A DNA stretch of 64,000 nt, from the NCBI GenBank assembly GCA_963698435.1, contig CAVOQV010000005.1:62001-126000 (forward strand), given 5' to 3'. Each line of letters opens with the position of its first letter. Position 1 is the first letter of the stretch. This document shows positions 29,201 through 36,624 of this stretch, piece by piece. The notes below the pieces were generated by a model that saw nothing but the letters and a program-made list of their open reading frames with translations, ran no database searches and was not told where the DNA came from. The position numbers and the translations under genes are program-made. The DNA comes from Sva-07 sp963698435 (lineage in GTDB: Bacteria; Actinomycetota; Acidimicrobiia; Acidimicrobiales; Ilumatobacteraceae).

Positions 29201-29700
29201 TGATCGACTTCGCCCGGCTCGATGACGGGATCGATCTCGCCGAAGCGGTCCATCCCCAGCCCGACCGCCTGGAGCACGTTGGGGTGGTCCCAGTCGACGA
29301 ACTTCGGACCGACGGCACCGGCATTCGAACGGTACAGCTCCTCCACCATGAGCCGCAGTGCCTCGGGCTCGGGGGCCACGTCGTCATGGCAGATCAGGAA
29401 CAGGCCATTGTCACCCTCGACGAGACGCAGCACCTCGTTCGCTGCGGCGCCGAACCCGACGTTCGCGCCGATCGACCGGACGAACGACCCGGGAAGACGC
29501 TGCTGGATCCGCTCGTCGACCGCGTCGGCGTCTGCCCCCTCGGGACGAGCCGCATCGTCGGACACGACGAGAAAGAGCACGCGCAGGTTCGGGTAGTCCT
29601 GACGAGCGAACGCGTCGAGCGTGTCGTCGAACCAATCACCGGGATCGTGCACGACGACGACCGCGACGACCGGCGGTGCAGATGGGGTCTCCGGTTCCAC
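26263..29700 (-). CDS. Large fusion of GT2 glycosyltransferase and multi-pass membrane domain
   Basis: 1145 residues. Residues 1-300 form a family 2 glycosyltransferase: VVAVVVVHDPGDWFDDTLDA at the N-terminus, a DD-containing nucleotide-metal loop (ICHDDVAP), and FYGEDTELCWR matching the catalytic ED region. About twelve hydrophobic helices follow from near residue 370, then an extracytoplasmic domain, a late helix and a Pro/Gly/Asp-rich low-complexity tail. It probably extends or exports a cell-wall polysaccharide; acceptor and sugar are unknown. The start GTG 29700 is nine bases after a TAGCCT box. It overlaps the DUF5719 gene downstream by four bases. Confidence 0.85.
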   Translation of the reverse strand: MEPETPSAPPVVAVVVVHDPGDWFDDTLDAFARQDYPNLRVLFLVVSDDAARPEGADADAVDERIQQRLPGSFVRSIGANVGFGAAANEVLRLVEGDNGLFLICHDDVAPEPEALRLMVEELYRSNAGAVGPKFVDWDHPNVLQAVGLGMDRFGEIDPVIEPGEVDQEQHDGVRDVFVLPSAYLLVRADLFRELGGFDPAINFYGEDTELCWRIHHSGARVVVVPSARVRHVGGLRQRRPDLRHGLLRARHRMRSVATLTGASRLPGRSIEMVLLTAVELVVGLFTARFGEAWKSFRALLGLIPRSPALFARRREVKPIRRVPEREVYSLQERGSARLNSYLRSRETATYVGSGVQVRRWRQSATAPVIAWIAVIAGLIVGARSFFDGGLVPVGEFLAFPASPRELLDTFLSGWNPNGAGATSPNPTGWATLSGLSVFTLFHMGLLQTLFVLGLLLIGAAGSWRLSAVFPSTRARIAALLVYAFSPLVSGAMSAGQLTVLVVYAATPWVLHFIRRAAGIETADPNSAELDIADGVIELDLGDRVRRILTAGLALALAVAFAPVMLPVAVLVTVVFALGTVLARGSMVTAGWSLVAGFGAAAVAALLNFPWITSWTWEGVVGAPPIGEAGLGLVPLASFEIGSTDFAALALALYLPVFAAVLLARAWRLTWAIRSALMVLVFGGIAMLADRGSFPIDMPEAGVLLVPVAVGISISAAAALAAFDLDVRGGTFGWRQPLGILSSVAVVIGLAPGLAALADGSFQVPTTPLARLLDASLPEAAPDGDYNVLLIGDARLLPVPATEYRDGVSWAIVDDGPLDVLDRWMPPPDSASELVTTALDEMASTSTLRAGRLLAPLAIRFVVVPEFDGVASTVNDPLPLPTGLMEALDDQLDLVALRPGLPTLEAFENRAWVPKQAQLDVSVAAASDAAGAEVLVRTDLSDSPPLFIGADQLDTTTDDVAAGVVHFGIPFDDSWNLSVDGTSVDARRAFGETTAYDVAAPGVGSLRYDTSALRWLAVAVQTLLWLAAIVIAARVRVSVGRREPLLLADETLIDLSGDSPPSLVDPGLVGGTATLHDPIIEGAAGELDGAEPEPTGSGPAAPGNGEPGGHDMGGAPSEGGQPDGAPSDGSPSDGERGPGNGNEVTP

Positions 29701-29709
29701 GATGGGGCG

Positions 29710-29715
29710 AGGCTA
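29710..29715 (-). promoter_or_regulatory. Leaderless-type -10 box for the GT2 fusion gene
   Basis: TAGCCT on the minus strand, nine bases before GTG 29700. It is divergent from the small-protein promoter at 29730. Confidence 0.45.
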
Positions 29716-29729
29716 GCGAGGCATCCCGG

Positions 29730-29735
29730 TATCGT
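29730..29735 (+). promoter_or_regulatory. Leaderless-type -10 box for the 93-residue protein gene
   Basis: TATCGT six bases before ATG 29742. Confidence 0.45.
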
Positions 29736-29741
29736 GCCGTC

Positions 29742-30023
29742 ATGGCAACGCCGCGCTCGGATTCGACGTCGACGACGCGCCACGAGCCCGCCTCGACGGC
29801 CACCAGCCGCCGCGGCGGCCGATTCGACCCGACGCACCTCGACCTCACCGATCTCGACCTGGTGCGGGCGATCCGAGAGACCGTCGACGTGGGCACCGCA
29901 GTCGCAGCCCGAGCCACCGAGCTGGCCAAGGATGCGACCTACGTCACCGTCGGTCTGGGGCTGCTCAGCTATCAGCGCGCTCAGGTACGCCGTCGCGAGT
30001 TCGAACGCAGCCGCCGGCGCTGA
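29742..30023 (+). CDS. Small uncharacterised protein (93 residues)
   Basis: I do not recognise a family. The N-terminal third is low-complexity (Ser, Thr, Arg-rich). The middle (DPTHLDLTDLDLVRAIRETVDVGTA) and end (TYVTVGLGLLSYQRAQVRRREFERSRRR) look helical and amphipathic with a basic tail, reminiscent of small coiled-coil or envelope-associated proteins. Support for coding comes from a good TATCGT box six bases before ATG, the open frame in the gap between two divergent membrane-glycan genes, and GC-rich third positions. It might be cotranscribed with the flippase-like gene 124 bases downstream, though that gene has its own promoter box. Confidence 0.65.
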   Translation: MATPRSDSTSTTRHEPASTATSRRGGRFDPTHLDLTDLDLVRAIRETVDVGTAVAARATELAKDATYVTVGLGLLSYQRAQVRRREFERSRRR

Positions 30024-30147
30024 CCGCACCCTCGCCCTGCCCCTCGCCAAACCCTCGCCTCACCCCCACCCTGGCCTCGGCCCGAGCCGATCGCGACGCG
30101 CTGATGGCCGACAGACGATCGGTGTTCGTCGCTAGCATTGCGTTCTC
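30024..30147. other. Pyrimidine-rich spacer before the flippase-like gene
   Basis: 124 bases with a C-rich tract on the plus strand (30024-30085) and the TAGCAT promoter box at 30133-30138. Nothing else is recognised. Confidence 0.3.
30133..30138 (+). promoter_or_regulatory. Leaderless-type -10 box for the flippase-like gene
   Basis: TAGCAT nine bases before GTG 30148. Confidence 0.45.
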
Positions 30148-31473
30148 GTGTCGTCAGCAGAGATCCCCGTGAGAGAGCGCGCGCCGCTGCCCGAGGGGAC
30201 CATTCCCGTCGGCATCTCACTGCTGGTAGCGGGCATCGCGACCTACGCGTTCTTCAAGGTCGGCACCGTGGCCGTCGGCGGCGCCGAGGAGTTCGCTCCG
30301 ATTGCGTCGATGTGGTTCGCCGTGTTCGCCCTCGCACCCGGGTTCTTCCTGCCCCTGGAGCAGGAACTCGGCCGGGCGCTCTCGCACCGACGGGCCATCG
30401 GCGACGGCGGCCAACCCGTCGTGCGCAAGGTGGTCAAGTTGGGCGTCCTGCTCGTGGGCGTCGTCACACTGGCCATCTTGGCGGTCAGCCCACTGATCGC
30501 GTCGTCCCTGTTCGACGGCGACTGGTTCATGGTGGTTGCGCTCGTCGCCGCGTTCGCCGCGTACGCCCCTGCCCACATGGCCAGGGGGGTGTGTTCGGGC
30601 AGCGGACGCTTCCGGGACTACGCGATCGTGCTCGGCTCGGACGGGATCGTCCGGATCGTGCTGTGCGTGGTGCTGGCGGTCGTCGGAGTCACTGCGGCAG
30701 GTGCGTACGGCCTGGCCATCGCCGTGTCGCCACTGTTCGCCGTCGCCTACGTCCAGCGCCGCGGTGCACTGCGATCCGACCCGGGTCCGGCGGCGCCGTG
30801 GAGCGAGGTCACGCCGAACCTGGGCTGGTTGCTGCTGGGCTCGGTGTGCGCCGCGGCTCTCCTCAATGCCGGGCCGATCACCGCCAGCTTCCTGTCGACC
30901 GACGCGGAGGCAGGACTGGTCACCGAGTTCTCCTACGGGGTCCTGCTCGCACGGATTCCGCTCTTTCTCTTCCAGGCGGTGCAGGCGGCGCTGCTGCCCC
31001 GCCTCAGCCGCCTGGCGGCTCGTGGCGAGCTCGCCGAGTTCCGATCGGGGCTCAAGCGATTGATGCTGATCGTGCTCGGCGTCGGCGTGTTCGGCACGAT
31101 CGGAGCATTCGTGCTCGGGCCGCTGGCGTTGCGGATCGTCTACGACGCAGAGCTGAGCGGGCGCACGCTCGCGATGCTCTCCGCGAGCAGCGCCTGCTAC
31201 ATGCTGGCGCTCGCCACGGCACAGGCCGTCATCGCACTGCGCGGTCATGCGCTGGTCGCACTCGGCTGGGGGGTCGGTGTCGTCGGCTTCCTGTTGGGCA
31301 CCTGGCTCTCGAGCGACGAGACCTTCCGCCGCATCGAGATCGGGCTCGTCGTGTCATCGATCGCTGCCCTCGTGGCCTTCGCGCTCGCACTGCGTCACCG
31401 GTTGCGAATCGGTGCGGCACCCGACCAGGGTTCGATCATGGAGGCCATCACCGACATGCCCTTCGAGACCTGA
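30148..31473 (+). CDS. Polysaccharide flippase-like membrane protein (Wzx/MVF type)
   Basis: 441 residues with about twelve hydrophobic helices arranged in two halves, as in lipid-linked oligosaccharide flippases. Cytosolic basic loops include QELGRALSHRRAIGDGG and RLSRLAARGELAEFRSGLKR. The start is GTG 30148 after a TAGCAT box. The gene faces gmd and shares a bidirectional terminator with it. It probably moves a lipid-linked glycan unit across the membrane, inferred from family and from the surrounding glycosyltransferase genes; the substrate is unknown. Confidence 0.75.
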   Translation: MSSAEIPVRERAPLPEGTIPVGISLLVAGIATYAFFKVGTVAVGGAEEFAPIASMWFAVFALAPGFFLPLEQELGRALSHRRAIGDGGQPVVRKVVKLGVLLVGVVTLAILAVSPLIASSLFDGDWFMVVALVAAFAAYAPAHMARGVCSGSGRFRDYAIVLGSDGIVRIVLCVVLAVVGVTAAGAYGLAIAVSPLFAVAYVQRRGALRSDPGPAAPWSEVTPNLGWLLLGSVCAAALLNAGPITASFLSTDAEAGLVTEFSYGVLLARIPLFLFQAVQAALLPRLSRLAARGELAEFRSGLKRLMLIVLGVGVFGTIGAFVLGPLALRIVYDAELSGRTLAMLSASSACYMLALATAQAVIALRGHALVALGWGVGVVGFLLGTWLSSDETFRRIEIGLVVSSIAALVAFALALRHRLRIGAAPDQGSIMEAITDMPFET

Positions 31474-31482
31474 GGCTCGCGA

Positions 31483-31507
31483 CTCGGCCCGGCTGTTCCG
31501 GGCCGAG
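31483..31507. terminator. Bidirectional hairpin terminator between flippase-like gene and gmd
   Basis: Perfect 10-bp stem ctcggcccgg / ccgggccgag with a 5-base loop (ctgtt), lying in the 38-base gap between two converging genes. It lacks a clear T tract on either side, as is common for actinobacterial terminators. Confidence 0.75.
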
Positions 31508-31511
31508 GGCG

Positions 31512-32507
31512 TCAGTGGATCTCGATGCCGGCTTTGGCGGCTTCGCGTTGCAGGTCGTGGGCGACCATCATCTTCACGAGCGCCGGGAAATCGACTTCGG
31601 GTTCCCAACCGAGTTGAGTGCGGGCCTTGGTGGCGTCACCGATCAACAGGTCGACCTCGGCCGGACGCAGGAACTTCGGGTCCTGACGCACGTAGTCGGC
31701 CCAGTTCTCGATCCCCACCTCGCCGAACGCCCGACTGACCAGATCCTCGATCGAGTGGGTCTCACCGGTCGCCAAGACGTAGTCGCCGGGTTGGTCCTGC
31801 TGCAGCATCAACCACATCCCCTTGACGTAGTCCCCCGCGTAGCCCCAGTCACGCTTCGAATCGAGATTGCCCAGGACCACCTCGTCCTGCAATCCGAGCT
31901 TGATCCGCGCGACGGCATTGGTGACCTTGCGAGTGACGAACTCCAACCCCCGACGCGGGCCTTCGTGGTTGAAGAGAATCCCCGACGATGCGTGCAGCCC
32001 GTACGACTCGCGGTAGTTCACCACGATGTCATGGCCGAACACCTTCGCACACCCGTACGGCGACCGCGGATGGAACGGCGTCAACTCGGTCTGCGGTGTC
32101 TCGCGCACCTGCCCGAACATCTCGCTCGATGACGCCTGATAGAAGCGGATCGGGTTGTTCTGCGTACCACCGACCATCCGCACCGCTTCCAGCATGCGCA
32201 GCACACCCAAGCCGGTGATGTTCGCCGTCAACTCCGCCTGCGAGAAGCTCAACGCCACGAAGGAGATCGCACCCAGGTTGTAGACCTCGTCGGGCTGACA
32301 CGCCTCCATCGCGCTGACCAGCGACGGAAGATCGGCCAGATCACCCGACACCAATTCGACGAACGGCAACTCCTGCTGGAGCGCTTCCACCCGGGGATTG
32401 TTCTGGCCCTTCACCATCCCGAAGACGTGATACCCCTTCCCGTGCAGGAACTCGGCCAAGTGCTGACCATCCTGGCCAGTGATCCCGGTGACAAACGCTG
32501 TAGGCAT
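31512..32507 (-). CDS. gmd: GDP-mannose 4,6-dehydratase
   Basis: NADP-dependent short-chain dehydrogenase/reductase making GDP-4-keto-6-deoxymannose from GDP-mannose, precursor of GDP-fucose, GDP-rhamnose and related sugars. The 331-residue product has the nucleotide loop GITGQDG at 8-14, the family segment NLGAISFV, the catalytic SSSEMFG serine and SPYGCAK (Tyr-x3-Lys), and the Gmd signature RRGLEFVTRKVT. The start ATG 32507 is nine bases after TAGGCT. It works between the ManC-like enzyme and the fcl-like gene, both in this island. Confidence 0.95.
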   Translation of the reverse strand: MPTAFVTGITGQDGQHLAEFLHGKGYHVFGMVKGQNNPRVEALQQELPFVELVSGDLADLPSLVSAMEACQPDEVYNLGAISFVALSFSQAELTANITGLGVLRMLEAVRMVGGTQNNPIRFYQASSSEMFGQVRETPQTELTPFHPRSPYGCAKVFGHDIVVNYRESYGLHASSGILFNHEGPRRGLEFVTRKVTNAVARIKLGLQDEVVLGNLDSKRDWGYAGDYVKGMWLMLQQDQPGDYVLATGETHSIEDLVSRAFGEVGIENWADYVRQDPKFLRPAEVDLLIGDATKARTQLGWEPEVDFPALVKMMVAHDLQREAAKAGIEIH

Positions 32508-32516
32508 ACAACCGGG

Positions 32517-32522
32517 AGCCTA
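32517..32522 (-). promoter_or_regulatory. Leaderless-type -10 box for gmd
   Basis: TAGGCT on the minus strand, nine bases before ATG 32507. Confidence 0.45.
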
Positions 32523-32546
32523 CCGCTCGCCAGGTGGACCCGCAGA

Positions 32547-32552
32547 TACGCT
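32547..32552 (+). promoter_or_regulatory. Leaderless-type -10 box for the GT4 gene at 32563
   Basis: TACGCT ten bases before ATG 32563. It is divergent from the gmd promoter. Confidence 0.4.
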
Positions 32553-32562
32553 CAGCGGCCGC

Positions 32563-33651
32563 ATGCTACGAGTGGCGATCGATGTCGGGCCGACCCACGG
32601 CCGGCGGACGGGCATCGGCAACGCCGTGGCCTGGACGGTCGACGCATTGGCCGAGCGGGCGGACCTCGACCTGGTGCGGTACCTGACCAGCGCTCGTGCA
32701 CGCCTGCGAGATCACGAGCGGCGAATCCCGATGCCGGCGACTGTTGCGCTGAGACTCTGGGCCCATCGATCGGCACCGATGGACCGGTGGCTCGATCATC
32801 CGGACGTGGTCCACGGCACCAACTACGTCGTGCCACCCACGCGCTGCGCCCGTGTGGTGTCGGTCTACGACTGCTGGTTCCTCGAACATCCGGAGGATGC
32901 CGAGCCCGATGTGCTGCGCGCTGCGGCCGTACTGCGGCGTGCCGTCGCCGATGGAGCCCACGTCGTCACGAGTTCGGACGCGACCAGTCGCCGCGTGCGC
33001 GAGCTGCTCGGCACCGAGCGCGTCCGCACCGTCCTGCTCGGCCCGCCACCTGCCGAGAGCCTCCAGCCCGCCACGGATGCCCCGGCCGGTCTGCAGCAAC
33101 TCAGCGAGTTCGTCCTGGCGCTCGGCACCATCGAACGGCGCAAGAATCTGCCGACGCTGGTGGACGCGTTCGGCCGGCTCGCCCGCGAGCATGCGACCGT
33201 GCGGCTCGTCATCGCCGGCGCGGCCGGCAACGACATCGCCGCCGTGGACCGGGCCATCGCTCGGTTGTCGCCGGAGATCAGCGAACGAGTGGTTCGAACC
33301 GGGATCATCGATGCACCGACCAAGCACTGGTTGTTGACTCACGCTCGAGCACTCGCCTACCCCTCGCTCGACGAGGGGTTCGGTTTCCCGATCCTCGAGG
33401 CCCAGCAGGCCGGCACGCCGGTGGTGGCGAGCACCGCCGGTTCCATCCCTCAGATCGCCGGCGCAGCTGCGCTCCTGAGCCCCGCTCGCGATGTCGAGGC
33501 CCTCGCGGCCAACCTGTACTGGATCGTGACCAACGACGAGATGCATGCCAAGCTCGTACGTCGTGGGAACGCGAACGTTGCGCGTTTCTCGTGGGCGTCG
33601 ACAGCGGCGCAGTACCACGCGATGTACGAAGGGCTCGCCGCCGATGTCTGA
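32563..33651 (+). CDS. GT4-family glycosyltransferase
   Basis: Retaining glycosyltransferase of the GT-B fold, 362 residues. It shows an N-terminal acceptor domain (IDVGPTHGRRTGIGNAVAW), a linker, then the nucleotide-sugar domain with LALGTIERRKNLPTLVDAF and the GT4 Glu-x7-Glu motif in YPSLDEGFGFPILEAQQAG. Cytosolic, probably acting on a lipid-linked acceptor; the sugar is unknown. The start ATG 32563 follows a TACGCT box. Its stop overlaps the cofD start by eight bases, so the two are translationally coupled. Confidence 0.9.
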   Translation: MLRVAIDVGPTHGRRTGIGNAVAWTVDALAERADLDLVRYLTSARARLRDHERRIPMPATVALRLWAHRSAPMDRWLDHPDVVHGTNYVVPPTRCARVVSVYDCWFLEHPEDAEPDVLRAAAVLRRAVADGAHVVTSSDATSRRVRELLGTERVRTVLLGPPPAESLQPATDAPAGLQQLSEFVLALGTIERRKNLPTLVDAFGRLAREHATVRLVIAGAAGNDIAAVDRAIARLSPEISERVVRTGIIDAPTKHWLLTHARALAYPSLDEGFGFPILEAQQAGTPVVASTAGSIPQIAGAAALLSPARDVEALAANLYWIVTNDEMHAKLVRRGNANVARFSWASTAAQYHAMYEGLAADV

Positions 33652-34657
33652 ACCACTGTCGATCTGCGTTCTCTGCGGAGGAGTCGGTGCCGCTCGATTC
33701 CTCCGAGGTCTGATCGACGCCGTCGAGGATCCTGCGTCGATCGACGCGGTGGTGAACACCGGCGACGACTGCTCGCTTCACGGACTGTCGATCTCTCCGG
33801 ATCTCGACACGATCGTCTACACGCTGGCGGGAGCGATCGATCCGGAGCGTGGGTGGGGCCTCGTCGACGAGACCTGGCGTGCGATGGAGTCGCTCGAGCG
33901 CTACGAGTCGGTCAGGCCTGACGGCTCGGCAGCAGCTCCCCGGTGGTTCAACCTCGGTGATCGCGACCTCGCCACGCACTTCTACCGCACCGCGCGTCTC
34001 GCTGAGGGAGCGACGCTGACCGGGGTGAGCGACGAGATCCGCCGGGCCTGGAACGTGCCCATCGGGGTCCTCCCGATGTCCGACGACAGCATCTCGACGC
34101 TCGTGACGATCGATCCCGCAAGCGACGCCCACGAGCGCGGTCGGGAGATCTCGTTCCAGGACTACTTCGTGCGCCTGCGCCACAGCGTTCCGGTGAGCTC
34201 GATCCGCTTCGCCGGGACGGCAGGGTTGACCACGCAGGCCCGATCGTCGCTCGCCGATGCCTCCGTCATCGTGATCGCCCCGTCGAATCCACTGGTGTCG
34301 ATCGGTCCGATCCGCTCGCTCGAGGGTGTCGACGACCTGCTCACCTCTCGGCGCGAGCACGTCGTGGCGATCTCGCCGATCGTGGGCGGAGCGGCGCTCA
34401 AGGGTCCAGCGGACCGGATGCTCTCCGAACTCGGGCACGAACCCAGTGTGATCGGTGTCGCCGAGCTGTACGCACCGATCGCCTCGACGCTGGTGATCGA
34501 TACCGTCGACGCCCACCATGCCGACGCCGTGCAGTCGACCGGGATGCGGTGCGTGGTGACCGACACGGTCATGTCGGCTCCCGGCGTCGCTCGCCAGCTG
34601 GCTCTCGACGCACTCGCCTCGATCCCAGCAGCGGCGTCCAGGTCCGGCACCGCATGA
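33644..34657 (+). CDS. cofD: 2-phospho-L-lactate transferase (coenzyme F420 biosynthesis)
   Basis: CofD/FbiA transfers a phosphoenolpyruvyl- or lactyl-phospho group from the GDP-activated donor to the deazaflavin Fo, a key step in making F420. The 337-residue product begins with the nucleotide-binding ICVLCGGVGAARFLRGL and the VNTGDD motif, and has the family segment GLTTQARSSLADASVIVIAPSNPLVSIGPI. The start overlaps the GT4 gene by eight bases. In Mycobacterium, fbiA lies next to fbiB and manC; here fbiB is not adjacent, but a manC-like gene is 1 kb away. Confidence 0.93.
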   Translation: MSEPLSICVLCGGVGAARFLRGLIDAVEDPASIDAVVNTGDDCSLHGLSISPDLDTIVYTLAGAIDPERGWGLVDETWRAMESLERYESVRPDGSAAAPRWFNLGDRDLATHFYRTARLAEGATLTGVSDEIRRAWNVPIGVLPMSDDSISTLVTIDPASDAHERGREISFQDYFVRLRHSVPVSSIRFAGTAGLTTQARSSLADASVIVIAPSNPLVSIGPIRSLEGVDDLLTSRREHVVAISPIVGGAALKGPADRMLSELGHEPSVIGVAELYAPIASTLVIDTVDAHHADAVQSTGMRCVVTDTVMSAPGVARQLALDALASIPAAASRSGTA

Positions 34658-34660
34658 CGA

Positions 34661-35581
34661 TCACTCGGTGAGTCGGGCGAGGCCCTCGTCGACCCCCGTC
34701 CACGGCGACCACCCGAGGTGGATTCGAGCCCGCACAGGCGACACCGCGAAACGCTGCACATCGTGCAGTCGAGCGGGCCCAGGGAGGGGTTGCAGGTCGG
34801 CGGCGACCGCGAACGTCCTGGCGACTCTTGCCCACAGCTCGGAGATCGACATCTGCTCGCCGGTGCCGACGTTGATCACGAGCCCGCTTCCACGACTCGC
34901 CGAGCGCACGAGTGCATCGACGACGTCGTCGATGAACACGAAGTCACGCGTCTGCCGTCCGTCGCCGTGCAGAACGGGCCCATCACCGCTCCTCGCGGCG
35001 TCGACGAAGGCTGCCACCACACCTCCGGTCGGGCGCTGACGCGGCCCGTAGACACTTCCGAGCGCGAGTGCGGTGAACTCGATCGCGTGCAGATCGCGAT
35101 ACGACACCAGCAGGTCGACGATCGCTCGAGCGACGACACCTCGGACACCGCGAGGTTCGAGCTGCGACGGCTCGCCCTCCTTCACCGGAAGGGACTTCGC
35201 CGTCGGGTGACCATAGATCGCCGAGGCCGGAATGGCGACGACGACCTTGGCGACGCCGTGGCGACGAGCCGCTTCGAGCGTGGCGAGCGCCGAGAGGAAC
35301 GCATCGCCCTGCGCGGCAGGGGTCGAGTCGTGCCGAGGGAGCAGTGCGAGATGGAAGACGACATCCGGGCGCCTGATCCCGATCGAGGACTCGGCTTCGG
35401 ACGAGGCGGCATCCAAGTGGTGGATGCGCAGGGCTCCGCCAGACGCTCTGGCTGCGGCCAGATTCGCCAGCGAGCCTCCCGTGAGGTTGTCGATGACGTC
35501 GACGGTGTGATCCTCTGCCAGGAGCCGATCGACGAGGTGCGAACCGATGAATCCCGCTCCCCCGATGACGACGACGTTCAC
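34661..35581 (-). CDS. NAD-dependent epimerase/dehydratase-like protein with altered catalytic motif
   Basis: Extended short-chain dehydrogenase fold, 306 residues from GTG 35581. The NAD loop VIGGAGFIGSHLVDRL, the acidic residue after strand 2 (VIDNLTGG) and FHLALLPRHDS are normal for nucleotide-sugar epimerases. Where Tyr-x3-Lys is expected after SAIYG (usual form PYGVSK), this protein reads EPRGVRGVVARA, so the catalytic Tyr and Lys appear missing. It may be a binding-only or redirected enzyme. The start is supported by a TACGGT box seven bases upstream. It converges on cofD with three bases between. Confidence 0.8.
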   Translation of the reverse strand: MNVVVIGGAGFIGSHLVDRLLAEDHTVDVIDNLTGGSLANLAAARASGGALRIHHLDAASSEAESSIGIRRPDVVFHLALLPRHDSTPAAQGDAFLSALATLEAARRHGVAKVVVAIPASAIYGHPTAKSLPVKEGEPSQLEPRGVRGVVARAIVDLLVSYRDLHAIEFTALALGSVYGPRQRPTGGVVAAFVDAARSGDGPVLHGDGRQTRDFVFIDDVVDALVRSASRGSGLVINVGTGEQMSISELWARVARTFAVAADLQPLPGPARLHDVQRFAVSPVRARIHLGWSPWTGVDEGLARLTE

Positions 35582-35588
35582 GGAACGG

Positions 35589-35594
35589 ACCGTA
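35589..35594 (-). promoter_or_regulatory. Leaderless-type -10 box for the epimerase-like gene
   Basis: TACGGT on the minus strand, seven bases before GTG 35581. Confidence 0.45.
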
Positions 35595-35621
35595 GCGCCG
35601 CGACCACGACGTCGGGCCCGG

Positions 35622-36624
35622 TCACGCTCGAGCGGCGGGCGAGACGCCGTCGACCAGGGCCTCGCCGTCGCCGACACTGCCGTCGACACCGATCATCGAG
35701 TCACGCACGACGGCATCGGCACCGACCGCACCCATCACCAGTGCCCGCTCGACGGTGGACCCACGCCCGACCGAGGCTCCCGGGAGGAGTACCGAATCGA
35801 TCACGGAGGCACCGGACGCCACGCGGACACGCGCTCCGACGATGCTGTGGGTGACCACCGCATCGTCGGCCACCTCCGCCGAGGGGTCCACGGCATCACA
35901 CCGCTCGCTTCGCCGCTTCCCGTCGAGGAGATCGAGATTGGCCGCACGGTACATGGCCGGCACACCAGCATCGATCCAGTAGTCGTCGGTGGCGACGCCG
36001 TACAGACGCCCGTCGGCGACGATGCGCTGGAAGGTGTCACGCTCGACCGACACCTTGGTCGCCGAGGGAATGCGATCGAGTACGGACGGCTCGAACACGT
36101 ACGTTCCCACGTTGATCAAGTTGCTGGGCTCGGTTCCAGGTGCCGGCTTCTCGACGAACGCCCTCACCGCGCCGTCCGGGGCGAGATCGACCACGCCGAA
36201 CGCGGAGGGATCGTCGACCCCGATGAGGTGGAGCGTTGCCTCGGCCCCGAACGCGCGGTGTGCATCCACGAGCATCGACACGTCGAGATCGGTCATCACG
36301 TCGCCGTTGGCCACGACGAACGTGTCGTCGACGCCGGCGAACTCGGCGGCGAACTTGATGGCGCCGGCCGTGTCGAGCGGTTCGGGTTCGACGGCGTAGG
36401 TGAGCGCAACATCGCCGCAGCGTCCATCGGGAAAAGCGTCGATGAACGGTTCGGGTCGGAAGCCCAGGGCGAGCACCACCTCGGTGACGCCGCCTCGACC
36501 GAGCCGGTCGACCAGCCGGGAGATCATCGGTTCGTGGCCGATCGGCAGCATCGGCTTGGGAACGCTGTGCGTGAGCGGGCGCAGGCGGGTGCCGAACCCG
36601 CCGACGAGAACGACGGCGCGGCAT
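35622..36624 (-). CDS. manC: Mannose-1-phosphate guanylyltransferase-like pyrophosphorylase, frameshifted after the start codon
   Basis: Nucleotidyltransferase with a C-terminal left-handed beta-helix, closest in style to actinobacterial GDP-mannose pyrophosphorylases. The signature VVLVGGFGTRLRPLTHSVPK is complete, but its frame runs straight into a stop just upstream. ATG 36624 overlaps the upstream stop as TGATG in the normal coupled layout, yet is out of frame by one surplus C at about 36621; dropping it gives MRAVVLVGGFGTRL and 333 residues. Translation from the next in-frame ATG (36551) would lose the catalytic loop. Catalytic and sugar-binding parts (NGDVMTDLD, EKP, GTYVFEP) are intact. 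Product assignment as ManC rests on neighbours manB and gmd. Confidence 0.82.
36618..36624 (-). other. Apparent surplus base at codon 2 of the manC-like gene
   Basis: The minus strand reads ATG C CGC GCC GTC. Without the single C the product begins MRAVV and continues into the conserved pyrophosphorylase signature; with it, the frame codes for an unrelated Arg/Pro-rich peptide. Confidence 0.75.
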
